A DNA stretch of 64,000 bases from Firm-04 sp964479595 (GTDB taxonomy: Bacteria; Bacillota; Clostridia; Oscillospirales; Ruminococcaceae). How positions within the stretch are numbered: the first letter of the stretch is position 1; every line of letters begins with the position of its first letter. This document shows positions 42,259 to 50,413 of this stretch, piece after piece. The position numbers and the translations under genes were made by a program. The notes beneath the pieces were generated by a model. The model saw nothing but the letters and a program-made list of their open reading frames with translations, had not been told where the DNA came from and searched no databases. The stretch spans positions 1-64,000 of the forward strand of contig CAYZMU010000003.1 of assembly GCA_964479595.1 (NCBI GenBank), given 5' to 3'.

Positions 42259-43620
42259 ATGCCGAATGTCAAGGCGGTCAAGTTTGGCGGGAGCAGTCTC
42301 GCGGACGCGGAGCAGTTTCGAAAGGTGCGGGAGATTGTCCTGAGCGACCCTGAGCGGCGCTATGTCGTGCCCTCCGCGCCGGGGAAGCGTTTTGGCGGTG
42401 ACGAGAAGATTACGGATTTGCTCTACGCCTGCGCGAAACTCTCGGCGGCGGGGCAGGATTTTTCAGAGCCGTTTTCCAAAATCCGGGAGAGATACCTGCA
42501 AATCGCGCGGGATCTGGGGCTTTCCTTCGACCCTTCGGGGGAACTCGACCAAATCGAGCGCAGAATCGCGGGGGGCGCGAGTAAAGATTACGCCGCGAGC
42601 AGAGGGGAGTATCTCAACGGACTGCTGCTGAGCGATTATCTGGGCTATGAATTCGTGGACGCGGCGGATGTGGTCTGCTTCGGGGAAAACGGCGCGCTTT
42701 TGATGTCCGAAACCATGACGGCCATGCGCAAAGTCCTGAGCGAGAAGGAGCGCGCGGTGATTCCGGGCTTTTACGGCGCGGGACAAAAAGGCGAAATTGT
42801 GACGTTTTCGCGCGGCGGTTCGGATATCACGGGCTCTTTGGTCGCGCGGGCGGTGCGCGCGGAAATCTACGAAAACTGGACCGATGTTTCCGGGGTGCTG
42901 GTCGCGGACCCGAGAATCGTCTCAGACGCCGCCGTCATCAACACCATCACCTATGAGGAACTGCGCGAGCTTTCCTATATGGGCGCCACGGTGCTGCACG
43001 AGGACGCGATTTTCCCGGTGCGCGCGGCGGGGATTCCGATTAACATCCGCAACACCAACGACCCGGGCGCTCAGGGCACGCTGATTGTCGCGGACGACAG
43101 CGCGGACAGCGACACCTCCACGGGCTACATTATCACGGGCATCGCGGGCAAAAAGGGCTTCTGCGCCATCAACATCCAGAAGGCGATGATGAATTCCGAG
43201 CTGGGATTCTGCCGCAGGGTGCTGTCCGTGCTCGAGGAGATGGGCATTTCGTTTGAACATATGCCGTCGGGCATTGACACCATGAGCATTATTCTTTCGG
43301 AAGACGACGTGCGCGGGCGCGAAAAGACGCTGTTATCCAAGATTCGCAAAGCGGTTTCGCCGGATGTCTGCGAAATCGAACACGGCATCTCCCTGCTCGC
43401 GGTGGTGGGCAGAGGAATGCGGCGCACACGCGGCACGGCGGCGAGGATTTTCGCGGCGCTCGCCCACGCGCGCATCAATGTTAAAATGATTGATCAAGGC
43501 TCCAGCGAGCTCAATATCATTATCGGGCTCCTTGACGGCGATTTTGAGGAAGCTGTGCGGCGTATTTACGCGATGTTTGTGCGCAGCGTACAGACCCCGG
43601 AGACGCCCTCCGGGATATGA
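42259..43620 (+). CDS. lysC: Aspartate kinase
   Basis: 453 residues; phosphorylates aspartate as the first step to Lys, Thr and Met. KFGGSSLA at the start, FSRGGSDITGSLVARAV and EIYENWTDVSGVLVADPR in the kinase domain, MGATVLHEDAIFPVRAAGIPI before the two C-terminal ACT domains (about 295 onward) that sense end products. GGAG lies eight bases before the ATG at 42259. Clusters loosely with metA, which uses the same pathway. Isoform (Lys- or Thr-sensitive) cannot be told. Confidence 0.95.
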   Translation: MPNVKAVKFGGSSLADAEQFRKVREIVLSDPERRYVVPSAPGKRFGGDEKITDLLYACAKLSAAGQDFSEPFSKIRERYLQIARDLGLSFDPSGELDQIERRIAGGASKDYAASRGEYLNGLLLSDYLGYEFVDAADVVCFGENGALLMSETMTAMRKVLSEKERAVIPGFYGAGQKGEIVTFSRGGSDITGSLVARAVRAEIYENWTDVSGVLVADPRIVSDAAVINTITYEELRELSYMGATVLHEDAIFPVRAAGIPINIRNTNDPGAQGTLIVADDSADSDTSTGYIITGIAGKKGFCAINIQKAMMNSELGFCRRVLSVLEEMGISFEHMPSGIDTMSIILSEDDVRGREKTLLSKIRKAVSPDVCEIEHGISLLAVVGRGMRRTRGTAARIFAALAHARINVKMIDQGSSELNIIIGLLDGDFEEAVRRIYAMFVRSVQTPETPSGI

Positions 43621-43633
43621 AAGCGGAGAAAGG

Positions 43634-44632
43634 ATGAGTCAGATGGCTGAACGCGAACCGAACGAACAGCAGGAAGAGCGGGAAGAGCGGGAAGAACAGC
43701 AGGAGAAGAAATCCGGCGGCGGGAAAAAGGCGCTGGTGACGATACTGGTGATTCTCGCGATACTGATTGTCGCGGCGGTGGTGGCAGTGCTCGCGGTGCG
43801 CAGCTCGCTGATAGGCGGGGACATGGCGCAGCGGCTTGCCGCGCAGGACGCGGGATTTGACGTTTCGGAGATTTCGGCGGCGCACGCGGATTTGGAGTTT
43901 GAGGACGGACAGTTCCGCTATGAAGTCGAGTTTTACGCCAACGGAATGGAATTTGACTACCTTTTGGCGGCGAAGGACGGCACGATTCTGAAGCGCGAGG
44001 GCGAGGGCATTCCCAAAACCCCGCAGCAGACGACCACCGCTTCGGCGCCGGCGGAGACGACGGCCTCCATCGAGACGACCGCGCAGGCGCCCGACACCAC
44101 AGCGCCTCTGCCCCTGGACACCACGGCGCTGACCGCCCGTGAGACAACGACTTCGGCGTCTGTCACTGAAAGCACGGCGGCGGTTCAGGGCGGTGCCGGC
44201 ACGACACTGGACAGCGCAAAGCGGAAAGCGCTTGAGGACGCGGGGATTGAGGGATTTGATTTGAACGCGTTTCAGGTCGCGGCGAACGATGTAGACGACG
44301 GCGTGCAGGTTTACGAGCTGGAGTGGACCGTGGAAAACACGCGCTACGACTATGAAATCCGCGTCGCGGACGGCACGATTAAGAAACGCTCGCGGGAGCT
44401 GCTGGGGTATCAGGCGACCGGCGGGGAGACGACACTGGAGCTTGCGAAAGAGATAGCGCTCAAGGACGTGTATCTCACGGAGGCGGACGTTCGGTTCACC
44501 GAGCAAAAACGCGACACCGAAGACGGGCAGACGGTCTTTGAGCTGACGTTCTTCCAGGACACGACCGAGTACGATTACACGATTGCGGCAGACGGCACGA
44601 TTCTGCAGGCGCAGACGGACTACGCGAATTAA
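43634..44632 (+). CDS. Membrane-anchored protein with three PepSY-like repeats
   Basis: 332 residues. A highly charged Glu/Gln-rich N-terminus (about 30 residues), one membrane helix (about 34-56), then three similar units that each contain a helix starting AxxxALxDAGxxxxxxxx and a beta hairpin with Y(D/E)YxIxAxDGTIL: residues 70-125, 200-270 and 275-332. A Thr/Ser/Ala/Pro linker of about 60 residues separates the first from the rest, a typical cell-wall spacer. PepSY domains occur in peptidase propeptides and regulators; here no protease is attached. Start ATG at 43634; a second ATG three codons on is possible. Confidence 0.82.
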   Translation: MSQMAEREPNEQQEEREEREEQQEKKSGGGKKALVTILVILAILIVAAVVAVLAVRSSLIGGDMAQRLAAQDAGFDVSEISAAHADLEFEDGQFRYEVEFYANGMEFDYLLAAKDGTILKREGEGIPKTPQQTTTASAPAETTASIETTAQAPDTTAPLPLDTTALTARETTTSASVTESTAAVQGGAGTTLDSAKRKALEDAGIEGFDLNAFQVAANDVDDGVQVYELEWTVENTRYDYEIRVADGTIKKRSRELLGYQATGGETTLELAKEIALKDVYLTEADVRFTEQKRDTEDGQTVFELTFFQDTTEYDYTIAADGTILQAQTDYAN

Positions 44633-44667
44633 AAAAAGGCCCTCCGGAACTTGCCGGAGGGTTTTTG
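44631..44667. terminator. Bidirectional terminator between convergent genes
   Basis: CCCTCCGG (44640-44647) pairs with CCGGAGGG (44654-44661), flanked by A7 on the left and T5 on the right. It serves the PepSY gene and the minus-strand gene that ends at 44669. Confidence 0.88.
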
Positions 44668-44668
44668 T

Positions 44669-45173
44669 TTACGTAAATTCGATTTGAATGTCCTCGTCGC
44701 TTAAGTGCCAGTCGGCGTTCACGTTTTTGAGGAACTCCCTGACGAACATCTCGGCGGATTCCTTCGCTTTCTCGTCGTTGCCGGCGTTGTTGCGCAGCGC
44801 CGCGGAGAGCTTTTCCTGGGCTNNNNNNNNNNNNNNNNNNNNNNNNNNNNNNNNNNNNNNNNNNNNNNNNNNNNNNNNNNNNNNNNNNNNNNNNNNNNNN
44901 NNNNNNNNNNNNNNNNNNNNNNAGCACCACATCCGCGGAGAGCACCTCCAAGTTCCCCGCCGCCTCGACTTTGCCCGCGATATCCACCTCGGTGTCCTTG
45001 GCGGAGAGCCCTTCCTGCTTGCCCTCCTGCGCGCCGTCCTGCGTGCCCTCGACAGAGCCCTCCAGTTTGCCCGCAAGTTTCCCGATGCCCTGACTCAACG
45101 GGTCTGAAAAGATCACTGCCGCGGCAGCGACGAGGAGTGCCAGCACAAAAAGAATTGCCGAAAGTACTTTCAC
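44669..45173 (-). CDS. Small exported protein of unknown function, interrupted by an assembly gap
   Basis: GTG start at 45173 (AGGAGG eight bases upstream) gives an N-terminal signal or anchor helix (VLSAILFVLALLVAAAAVIF), then a Gly/Glu/Lys-rich repetitive stretch (GKLAGKLEGSVEGTQDGAQEG) and AGKVEAAGNLEVLSADVV before the 100-N gap at 44823-44922. After the gap the C-terminal piece continues with LSAALRNNAGNDEKAKESAEMF and ends HLSDEDIQIEFT. The frame across the Ns does not match, so the gap length is not really 100, and unlike the other gaps the flanks share no 55-mer: sequence is missing. It follows the lipoprotein gene by three bases. Confidence 0.7.
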
Positions 45174-45176
45174 CGC

Positions 45177-46649
45177 CTATTCCTCCTTCTTCTCAATTTT
45201 TGTCTTGTCCTTCATGTCGTCAAAGGTCTCCCGCAGATCTTTAAAGGAGCAGGTCGCCTCGTACCAGTTGTCCTTGAGCTTGTATCTCCCGAAGGCCGCT
45301 TTTTCAAGGAGCTGATAGGATTTCTCCGCCGTGACGGTCATCTTGATTTTGCGGTCGTTGCCGACAAACGCCCCTTCCTCGAGCGGTCCTCCCTGTTCAG
45401 GTTCGTCAAAGCTGAAAGTCAGATGCGCGTTTTCGTAGGGGTAGTCTTCGGCGCTGAAGAAGGCGCCGTTCACCTTGTCGATTTCCACCTTGATTTCGTC
45501 ATAATATTTATCGCTTTTTTCCGGCTTCGTCTCCAGAACCTGCGAACCCGCGCTTTCCGCGATATAATAAGTCTTTACAGATTCCGTGTCGCCCGATTTG
45601 TACGTAACGCGCAGGCGTATGCCCTCGTTTTCCTCTCTGCTCCAGTCGGAAAGCTTGATGCTGAGCTCGGCGGCGGGGTTGAACTTGCCGTCAAAAAGCT
45701 TCGTGCCGCCCACTGCGTCTGTTGCGCTTGTTTCTTTCATGGGTAAGTCATCGGCTTTAAAATCCCCTCCGCTCGAGCTGCCTATAACTTGGAACTTTGC
45801 CTTGTCCCCGCAGGATTTGTCAGCAATAACCGTGAGCGTGGGCATTTTCTCCTCACTGACCACAATGACCTGCTCCAAGGACACCCATTCGCCGTTCTTA
45901 TCGTCTTTGGCACGAAAGCTTAACTTGTTATCATTATCAAAACTGCATTCCAAGTCCGTGGCAAGCGCGCTGTTGAGCTGGAACGGCGCGATGACTGTCT
46001 GTGTGTCGATTTTCGCGGTCAGCTCGTCCCCCTGCTCGTAGTCTATCGTGACGGACGTGACGCCCGCGCCGAACTCTATCTCGCTGCCGTTGAGGGTATA
46101 GGTGATGGTGCCTCCGTGTTCGGGCTGCCGGAGTGTATAGGGGTCCTTTTTGAATTCGCCCCACGGAATCACGCTGATTTCGGTGTAGGTTAAGTCCTCT
46201 GGCAGCGTGATGGTGTCGCCCTCAATCTGCGCCAGATTGAAATCCCGGTTCTCCCCGTCAAAGCCCGCCAGACGAAAGCCCTTGAACTCGTAGTTCTTTT
46301 CCTCGGCGTCACCGGAGACATCGCGCTTGGTGTAGAGCGAATCGCCCGGGTGCAGCCGGCAGTTTGTCTCGTCCACCGCCTCCGTGCGCGCCTCGTCGGT
46401 AAAATAGTTTATCTTGACCAGCGTGTCGGTCGCGAAAGTGACGCGGACCGTGCCGTCGTCCGCCTCCGCCTCCTCGATTTCGGGGTCCTGATAGAGCCCG
46501 TCCGCGTCGATATGGTCCGCGTTCTCCTCTTTCAGGGCCTTGTAGTGCTGGTAGTTGGAATTTGTGCTGAGCAGAACGTCCTCCACGGAGCAGCCCGCGA
46601 GCAGCCCGGCGGAAAGCACACAGCAGATTACAGCCGCCGCTTTTTTCAT
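45177..46649 (-). CDS. Large lipoprotein of unknown function
   Basis: 490 residues. Signal peptide with lipobox LLAGC (Cys about residue 20) after MKKAAAVICCVLS, so it is anchored in the outer leaflet of the membrane. The mature part is acidic, beta-rich and has repeated strands with Gly/Asp turns but no domain that I recognise. ATG at 46649, with GGGAGG nine bases upstream, is preferred over an in-frame ATG 16 codons earlier. First gene of a two-gene unit with its own promoter. Possibly a surface binding protein or adhesin-like factor; this is a guess from location only. Confidence 0.8.
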   Translation of the reverse strand: MKKAAAVICCVLSAGLLAGCSVEDVLLSTNSNYQHYKALKEENADHIDADGLYQDPEIEEAEADDGTVRVTFATDTLVKINYFTDEARTEAVDETNCRLHPGDSLYTKRDVSGDAEEKNYEFKGFRLAGFDGENRDFNLAQIEGDTITLPEDLTYTEISVIPWGEFKKDPYTLRQPEHGGTITYTLNGSEIEFGAGVTSVTIDYEQGDELTAKIDTQTVIAPFQLNSALATDLECSFDNDNKLSFRAKDDKNGEWVSLEQVIVVSEEKMPTLTVIADKSCGDKAKFQVIGSSSGGDFKADDLPMKETSATDAVGGTKLFDGKFNPAAELSIKLSDWSREENEGIRLRVTYKSGDTESVKTYYIAESAGSQVLETKPEKSDKYYDEIKVEIDKVNGAFFSAEDYPYENAHLTFSFDEPEQGGPLEEGAFVGNDRKIKMTVTAEKSYQLLEKAAFGRYKLKDNWYEATCSFKDLRETFDDMKDKTKIEKKEE

Positions 46650-46668
46650 GTACGCGTTCCTCCCTTCG

Positions 46669-46697
46669 ATTTTGTCATACCGGCGCTGGATTGTCAA
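46669..46697 (-). promoter_or_regulatory. Promoter of the lipoprotein operon
   Basis: Minus strand: TTGACA (46697-46692), 17-base spacer ending in ATGA, CAAAAT (46674-46669). The -10 hexamer is poor but the TG extension and -35 are good. Leader about 15 bases. Confidence 0.65.
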
Positions 46698-46743
46698 ATC
46701 TGTTATCTAAGGCGCCGGTACGTTTTGTGAAATACGCGTGATT

Positions 46744-46772
46744 TCGCCTCTTCCGTGAGTCGGGAGAGGCGA
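46744..46772 (-). other. Hairpin after the vanZ-like stop codon
   Basis: TCGCCTCT pairs with AGAGGCGA around a CCCGACTCACGGA loop, directly behind the VanZ-like stop. No U-tract follows on the minus strand, so its terminator role for the long oxidoreductase-to-vanZ operon is uncertain. Confidence 0.5.
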
Positions 46773-47216
46773 TTACTCTTTTTTTTGATGTTTGAAGATT
46801 CGGTAGAGTGCCGAAAGCAGCGTCCATATAAGCAGCCCGAAACAGGCCCCGGCGGTGTCAATCAGCACATCGCGCAACTCGCCGCTCCTGCCCGGCACAA
46901 AAATCTGGTGCAGCTCGTCCGTGCAGGCGTAGAGAAACGAAAGCCCCGCCGCGGCGGGCAGAACCCATCCGCGTCCCTTTTGCGTCCACTCCCGCAGCAA
47001 GAGCGCGTAGAGCACGCCCAGCACCGCGTATTCGAGAAAATGCGCGGACTTGCGCAGCAGAATGATCGCGAGGGCGCCTGTCTCCCCCGGGCGCAGCCAG
47101 TCAAGGACCTTGTCGCTGAGGTCGGTGGATTCCGCGGCGTCCTGCGCGGAGAAGAGGAAGATGACCGCCATCCAGAGCAGGCACAGCGCGAGCAGCAGCG
47201 CCTTCCTGCGCGTCAT
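46773..47216 (-). CDS. VanZ-like membrane protein
   Basis: 147 residues with four membrane helices. FLFSAQDA near the start, KSAHFLEYAVLGVLYALL and DELHQIFVPGRSGELRDVLIDTAGACFG are the VanZ-family signature. VanZ itself gives low-level teicoplanin resistance; most chromosomal relatives have no known role, so resistance should not be assumed. It is the last gene of the operon, overlapping the coiled-coil gene stop. Confidence 0.9.
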   Translation of the reverse strand: MTRRKALLLALCLLWMAVIFLFSAQDAAESTDLSDKVLDWLRPGETGALAIILLRKSAHFLEYAVLGVLYALLLREWTQKGRGWVLPAAAGLSFLYACTDELHQIFVPGRSGELRDVLIDTAGACFGLLIWTLLSALYRIFKHQKKE

Positions 47217-47659
47217 TTCCCTTCCCAGGATTCGCGCTCCTTGCGCAGTTCCTCCAGCAAATCCTCAATCGTTTTTTCCGTCTCCGTCAGCGAGCGCAGC
47301 ACATAGCCCTCCGCCGCCTCCTTGGTCTGTTCGCATTTGGCCTTGGTTCTGGCGAGGATTTCGTGCGCGCGCTGCTTGGCCTCCTCCACAATCGCGTGCT
47401 CCGCGACCAGCGTTTTGGCGCGTTCCTCCGCGCTGTGGATGATGTTCTCCGCGCTTTCGTTGGCTTCCTTCATAATCCGCTCGCAGTCGTAGTCGATCGT
47501 CTGCGCGCGTTTCATCTCCTTGGGCATGGCGAGGCGAATGTCATTAATCAGTTCGCGCAGGCGGTCGCCGTCCACCACGACTTTGTGCGCGGTAAACGGG
47601 GACGCCTTGGCGTTGTCAAGCATATCGTCCAGTTCTTCCAAAATATCAAATACGCTCAT
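47213..47659 (-). CDS. Coiled-coil protein (V-ATPase subunit H/DivIVA-like)
   Basis: 148 residues. MSVFDILEELDDMLDNAKASPF, then a long charged helix (about 55-140) with IMKEANESAENIIHSAEERAKTL. This resembles the ATPase-stalk or DivIVA-type coiled coils usually found next to coaD in clostridia. Function unknown. ATG at 47659 is chosen because AAAGGA lies eight bases upstream; it overlaps the coaD end by 14 bases. Confidence 0.75.
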   Translation of the reverse strand: MSVFDILEELDDMLDNAKASPFTAHKVVVDGDRLRELINDIRLAMPKEMKRAQTIDYDCERIMKEANESAENIIHSAEERAKTLVAEHAIVEEAKQRAHEILARTKAKCEQTKEAAEGYVLRSLTETEKTIEDLLEELRKERESWEGK

Positions 47660-48239
47660 GGGATTCATCCTTTCTGATTTTTTTGGCAAACTGCTGCACC
47701 TGATTCAGCAGCGCCTCGTTTTCCGCCGCTTTTTCGCCGCGCCTGGCGGTCTTGAGCAGCCGCGCGGAGATGACGGGCTCTATCTGCGGGGGCACGAAAC
47801 TGGAAATATCCCCGCCCAGCGCCGCGATTTGGCGCACAATACTGGAACTTAAATACATATTTTCCGCCGAGGCTGTCAGGAAAATGGTCTCCGCCTCCGG
47901 GCAGAGCTTGCGGTTGCCCAGCGCCATCTGGAATTCGTACTCAAAATCCGTGACGGCGCGCAGCCCCTTGACAATCGCGTCCGCGCCGACCCTGCGCACA
48001 TAGTCCGCGAGCAGCTCGTCCTCGAGAATGTCAATCACGACATTCTCCATGCCGTCCGTGACCTCCTCAATCATCAGAAGCCTTTCGGTCAGCGTGAAAA
48101 CCGGGTGCTTTTCGAGATTCGCGGAGACCAGCACAATGACGCGGTCAAAGAGTTTCGCGGCGCGGCTTATCACGTCCAGATGGCCGTAAGTCACCGGGTC
48201 AAAGCTGCCCGGGCAGACCGCGATTCGTCCGTTCGGCAT
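47646..48239 (-). CDS. coaD: Phosphopantetheine adenylyltransferase
   Basis: 197 residues; fourth step of CoA synthesis. GSFDPVTYGHLDVI (nucleotidyltransferase HxGH-like motif), DYVRRVGADAIVKGLRAVTDFEYE and the YLSSSIVRQ (normally ISSTxxR) segment are present. Longer than the usual 160 residues because of a C-terminal tail of about 30 residues. Overlaps rsmD by 41 bases. Confidence 0.96.
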   Translation of the reverse strand: MPNGRIAVCPGSFDPVTYGHLDVISRAAKLFDRVIVLVSANLEKHPVFTLTERLLMIEEVTDGMENVVIDILEDELLADYVRRVGADAIVKGLRAVTDFEYEFQMALGNRKLCPEAETIFLTASAENMYLSSSIVRQIAALGGDISSFVPPQIEPVISARLLKTARRGEKAAENEALLNQVQQFAKKIRKDESHERI

Positions 48240-48789
48240 CAGTCCGCTCCTTTCCGGCGGTGTAGAAGCTCACCGCTATTTTGCCGTATGTTTTTACCTT
48301 TTCGCGGCGAAACGCGCCGCAGCTTTGCAGAGCGTCCCATTCGGGCTCGTGCTCGCAGACAATCACGCCGTCTGGCCGCATACACGGCACGAGCAGCGGC
48401 AGCGCCTCACGGAGCAGATTCTTCCGATACGGCGGGTCCAGAAAGGCGATGTCAAAGCGCGGGCCGGGGTTTTGCGCGAGATAGGCGAGCGCGTCCCGGC
48501 GCAGCACCTCCGCGCGGGAAGTGAGCGCGCAGGCCTTGAGATTTTCCTCCGCGCAAGCCGCCGCCGCGGGGTCGCTGTCCACCAAAACGGCGTACGCGGC
48601 GCCTCTGCTGAGCGCCTCTATCGCCATCTGCCCGCTCCCCGCGAACAAATCCAGCACCCGCGCGCCCTCGAACGAAAACTGCAGCGAGGACGCTATCGCC
48701 TCTTTGACCCTGTCCGCGGTCGGGCGCGTGGAGAGCCCTTTGGGGGCTTGGAGTGTCCGCCCGCGCAGGCTGCCGCTTATCACCCGCAT
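48199..48789 (-). CDS. rsmD: 16S rRNA (guanine966-N2)-methyltransferase
   Basis: 196 residues. Begins MRVISGSLRGRTLQAP with TRPTADRVKEAI, the SAM site VLDLFAGSGQMAIEALSRGA and the catalytic DPPY in FLDPPYRKN. Methylates G966 of 16S rRNA. Next to coaD, its usual neighbour, with a 41-base overlap. Confidence 0.95.
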   Translation of the reverse strand: MRVISGSLRGRTLQAPKGLSTRPTADRVKEAIASSLQFSFEGARVLDLFAGSGQMAIEALSRGAAYAVLVDSDPAAAACAEENLKACALTSRAEVLRRDALAYLAQNPGPRFDIAFLDPPYRKNLLREALPLLVPCMRPDGVIVCEHEPEWDALQSCGAFRREKVKTYGKIAVSFYTAGKERTDAERTNRGLPGQL

Positions 48790-48798
48790 AACAAAATC

Positions 48799-49056
48799 TC
48801 AGGACTTTGGGTCGTCATCGTCGAGCAAATCTTCTGCCGTAATGACCTCCCGCTCCACAGTTTCGGGCTTTTCCGCCTCGGGGAGCTGCTCTTCCTTGTC
48901 TTTGTTTCTGCGGAAGAACCGCTTGACCTTCCCGAGGTAAATTCCCAGAAAAGTGCCGACCGCGATGACCACGCCCGCGCCGATCTGAATGATATAGCTG
49001 GTGGTGGCGGGGTCAATGTAGTCCAGCGTGAGCGGGATCAGAAGAAAATTTGACAT
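48799..49056 (-). CDS. Small single-helix membrane protein, conserved hypothetical
   Basis: 85 residues. DYIDPATTSYIIQIGAGVVIAVGTFLGIYLGKVKRFF forms one membrane helix with a conserved-looking DPATTxYIIQ entry, then a strongly acidic tail ending DDDDPKS. I have no function for it; the DPATT-Y-IIQ pattern recurs in clostridial small proteins. ATG at 49056 with AAAGGAG upstream. Confidence 0.7.
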   Translation of the reverse strand: MSNFLLIPLTLDYIDPATTSYIIQIGAGVVIAVGTFLGIYLGKVKRFFRRNKDKEEQLPEAEKPETVEREVITAEDLLDDDDPKS

Positions 49057-49092
49057 TTCACCGAGTCTCCTTTCGGGCGATTTGCCGCGCTT

Positions 49093-49629
49093 TTATCCTA
49101 CTTTGTCAAATCCGAGCTGTAAAGCGCGCATATTGTTCTCAATCGTGTGCGCGCGCTTGGGCGGCGTGTTCTTCTCAAGGGCCTTGCGGACGGTGTCGAG
49201 CGAGAACAGCCCCGTCACCCGCAGCAGGCTGCCCAGCAGAATGATGTTCGCGCCTTTTTGCAGCCCGTTCTCCTCCGCCATGGCCGTCGCGGGGATTCGG
49301 TAGCATTCGACATCCGTTCGCTCGCATTCCGCGTCAATCATGGAACTGTCCGCGAAAATCTTTCCGCCCTTTTTGACCGAGCCCACAAACGCGTCAAAGG
49401 ACGGCCCGTTGAGCACCACCAGCAAATCCGGCTCGAGCACCTGAGGCGAACCGATGGGCTCGTCGGAAATACAGACCGAGCAGTTGCACTTTCCGCCGCG
49501 CATTTCCGGCCCGTAGCTTGGCAGCCACGAGATTTCCTTTCCCTCAAAGAGCGCGCAGTAGGCGAGCAGCTTCCCCGCGAAGAGGATGCCCTGACCGCCG
49601 AAGCCCGCCAGCAGAATTTCAGAAGTCAT
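49093..49629 (-). CDS. 2-oxoacid:ferredoxin oxidoreductase, gamma subunit
   Basis: 178 residues. GFGGQGILFAGKLLAYCALFEGKEISWLPSYGPEMRGG is the gamma-domain signature that contacts CoA and the other subunits. KorC/VorC type. Four bases overlap with the beta gene. Confidence 0.93.
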   Translation of the reverse strand: MTSEILLAGFGGQGILFAGKLLAYCALFEGKEISWLPSYGPEMRGGKCNCSVCISDEPIGSPQVLEPDLLVVLNGPSFDAFVGSVKKGGKIFADSSMIDAECERTDVECYRIPATAMAEENGLQKGANIILLGSLLRVTGLFSLDTVRKALEKNTPPKRAHTIENNMRALQLGFDKVG

Positions 49630-50411
49630 TGCGTCGCACCGCCTTTCTCAAGCAGCGCCGCGTTTTCCTCATTGATGTCCACATCCTTGTAGACCCCGAG
49701 CGGAAAATACGGAATGCACTCCTCCTGCAGCCGCTTGATGGATTCAATCGGCGTCAGTCCCCAGTTGGAAGGGCAGGTCGAGAGCACTTCCACGATGGAA
49801 AAGCCCCGCTTCTGACGCTGGTTCTCAAACGCCTTGGCTATCATTTTCTTCGTTTCGCGAATGTGCGGCACACTGTCCACCGCCGTGCGCACCGCGAGCG
49901 CCACACCCGAAAGCGTGGAGAGCATTTCGCAGACCCGCACCGGATAGCCCGCCGTTTTCGGGTCCCTGCCGTAGGGCGTGGTGGTCGTCACCGCGCCGGG
50001 CAGCGTCGTCGGCGCCATCTGTCCGCCCGTCATGCCGTAGGTGCCGTTATTGACGAAAATGACCGCGATATTTTCCCCGCGCGTGCCCGCGTGAACCGTT
50101 TCCGCCGTGCCAATCGCCGCCAGGTCCCCGTCGCCCTGATACGTAAAGACGTTGAGGTCGGGTCTCGCGCGCTTGACGCCGGTCGCCACGGCGGGCGCTC
50201 TGCCGTGCGGCGCCTCAATCATATCGCAGTTAAAATAATTATACGCGAAGACGGAACACCCGACGGGACACACCCCGACGGTCTCGCCCTCGATACCCAT
50301 TTCATCGATGACTTCCGCTATCAGCCGGTGAATGATGCCGTGCGTGCAGCCCGCGCAGTAGTGCAGGCGGACGTCGCAGAGCGCGTGGGGTCTCTGAAAT
50401 ACGACTGCCAT
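49626..50411 (-). CDS. 2-oxoacid:ferredoxin oxidoreductase, beta (TPP-binding) subunit
   Basis: 261 residues. YCAGCTHG and GVCPVGCSVF bind the TPP/Fe-S interface; TYQGDGDLAAIGTAETVHAGTRGEN with the GDGD...N motif is the TPP/Mg site. The HGRAPAVATG sequence is typical of KorB/VorA. Together with alpha, gamma and delta it oxidises a 2-oxoacid to an acyl-CoA, CO2 and reduced ferredoxin. Confidence 0.93.
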   Translation of the reverse strand: MAVVFQRPHALCDVRLHYCAGCTHGIIHRLIAEVIDEMGIEGETVGVCPVGCSVFAYNYFNCDMIEAPHGRAPAVATGVKRARPDLNVFTYQGDGDLAAIGTAETVHAGTRGENIAVIFVNNGTYGMTGGQMAPTTLPGAVTTTTPYGRDPKTAGYPVRVCEMLSTLSGVALAVRTAVDSVPHIRETKKMIAKAFENQRQKRGFSIVEVLSTCPSNWGLTPIESIKRLQEECIPYFPLGVYKDVDINEENAALLEKGGATQ

Positions 50412-50413
50412 GA

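Noticed and set aside
46773..47216. Glycopeptide resistance determinant
   Set aside because: Only a VanZ-like protein is present; no vanHAX or regulators, and the family is common in sensitive bacteria.
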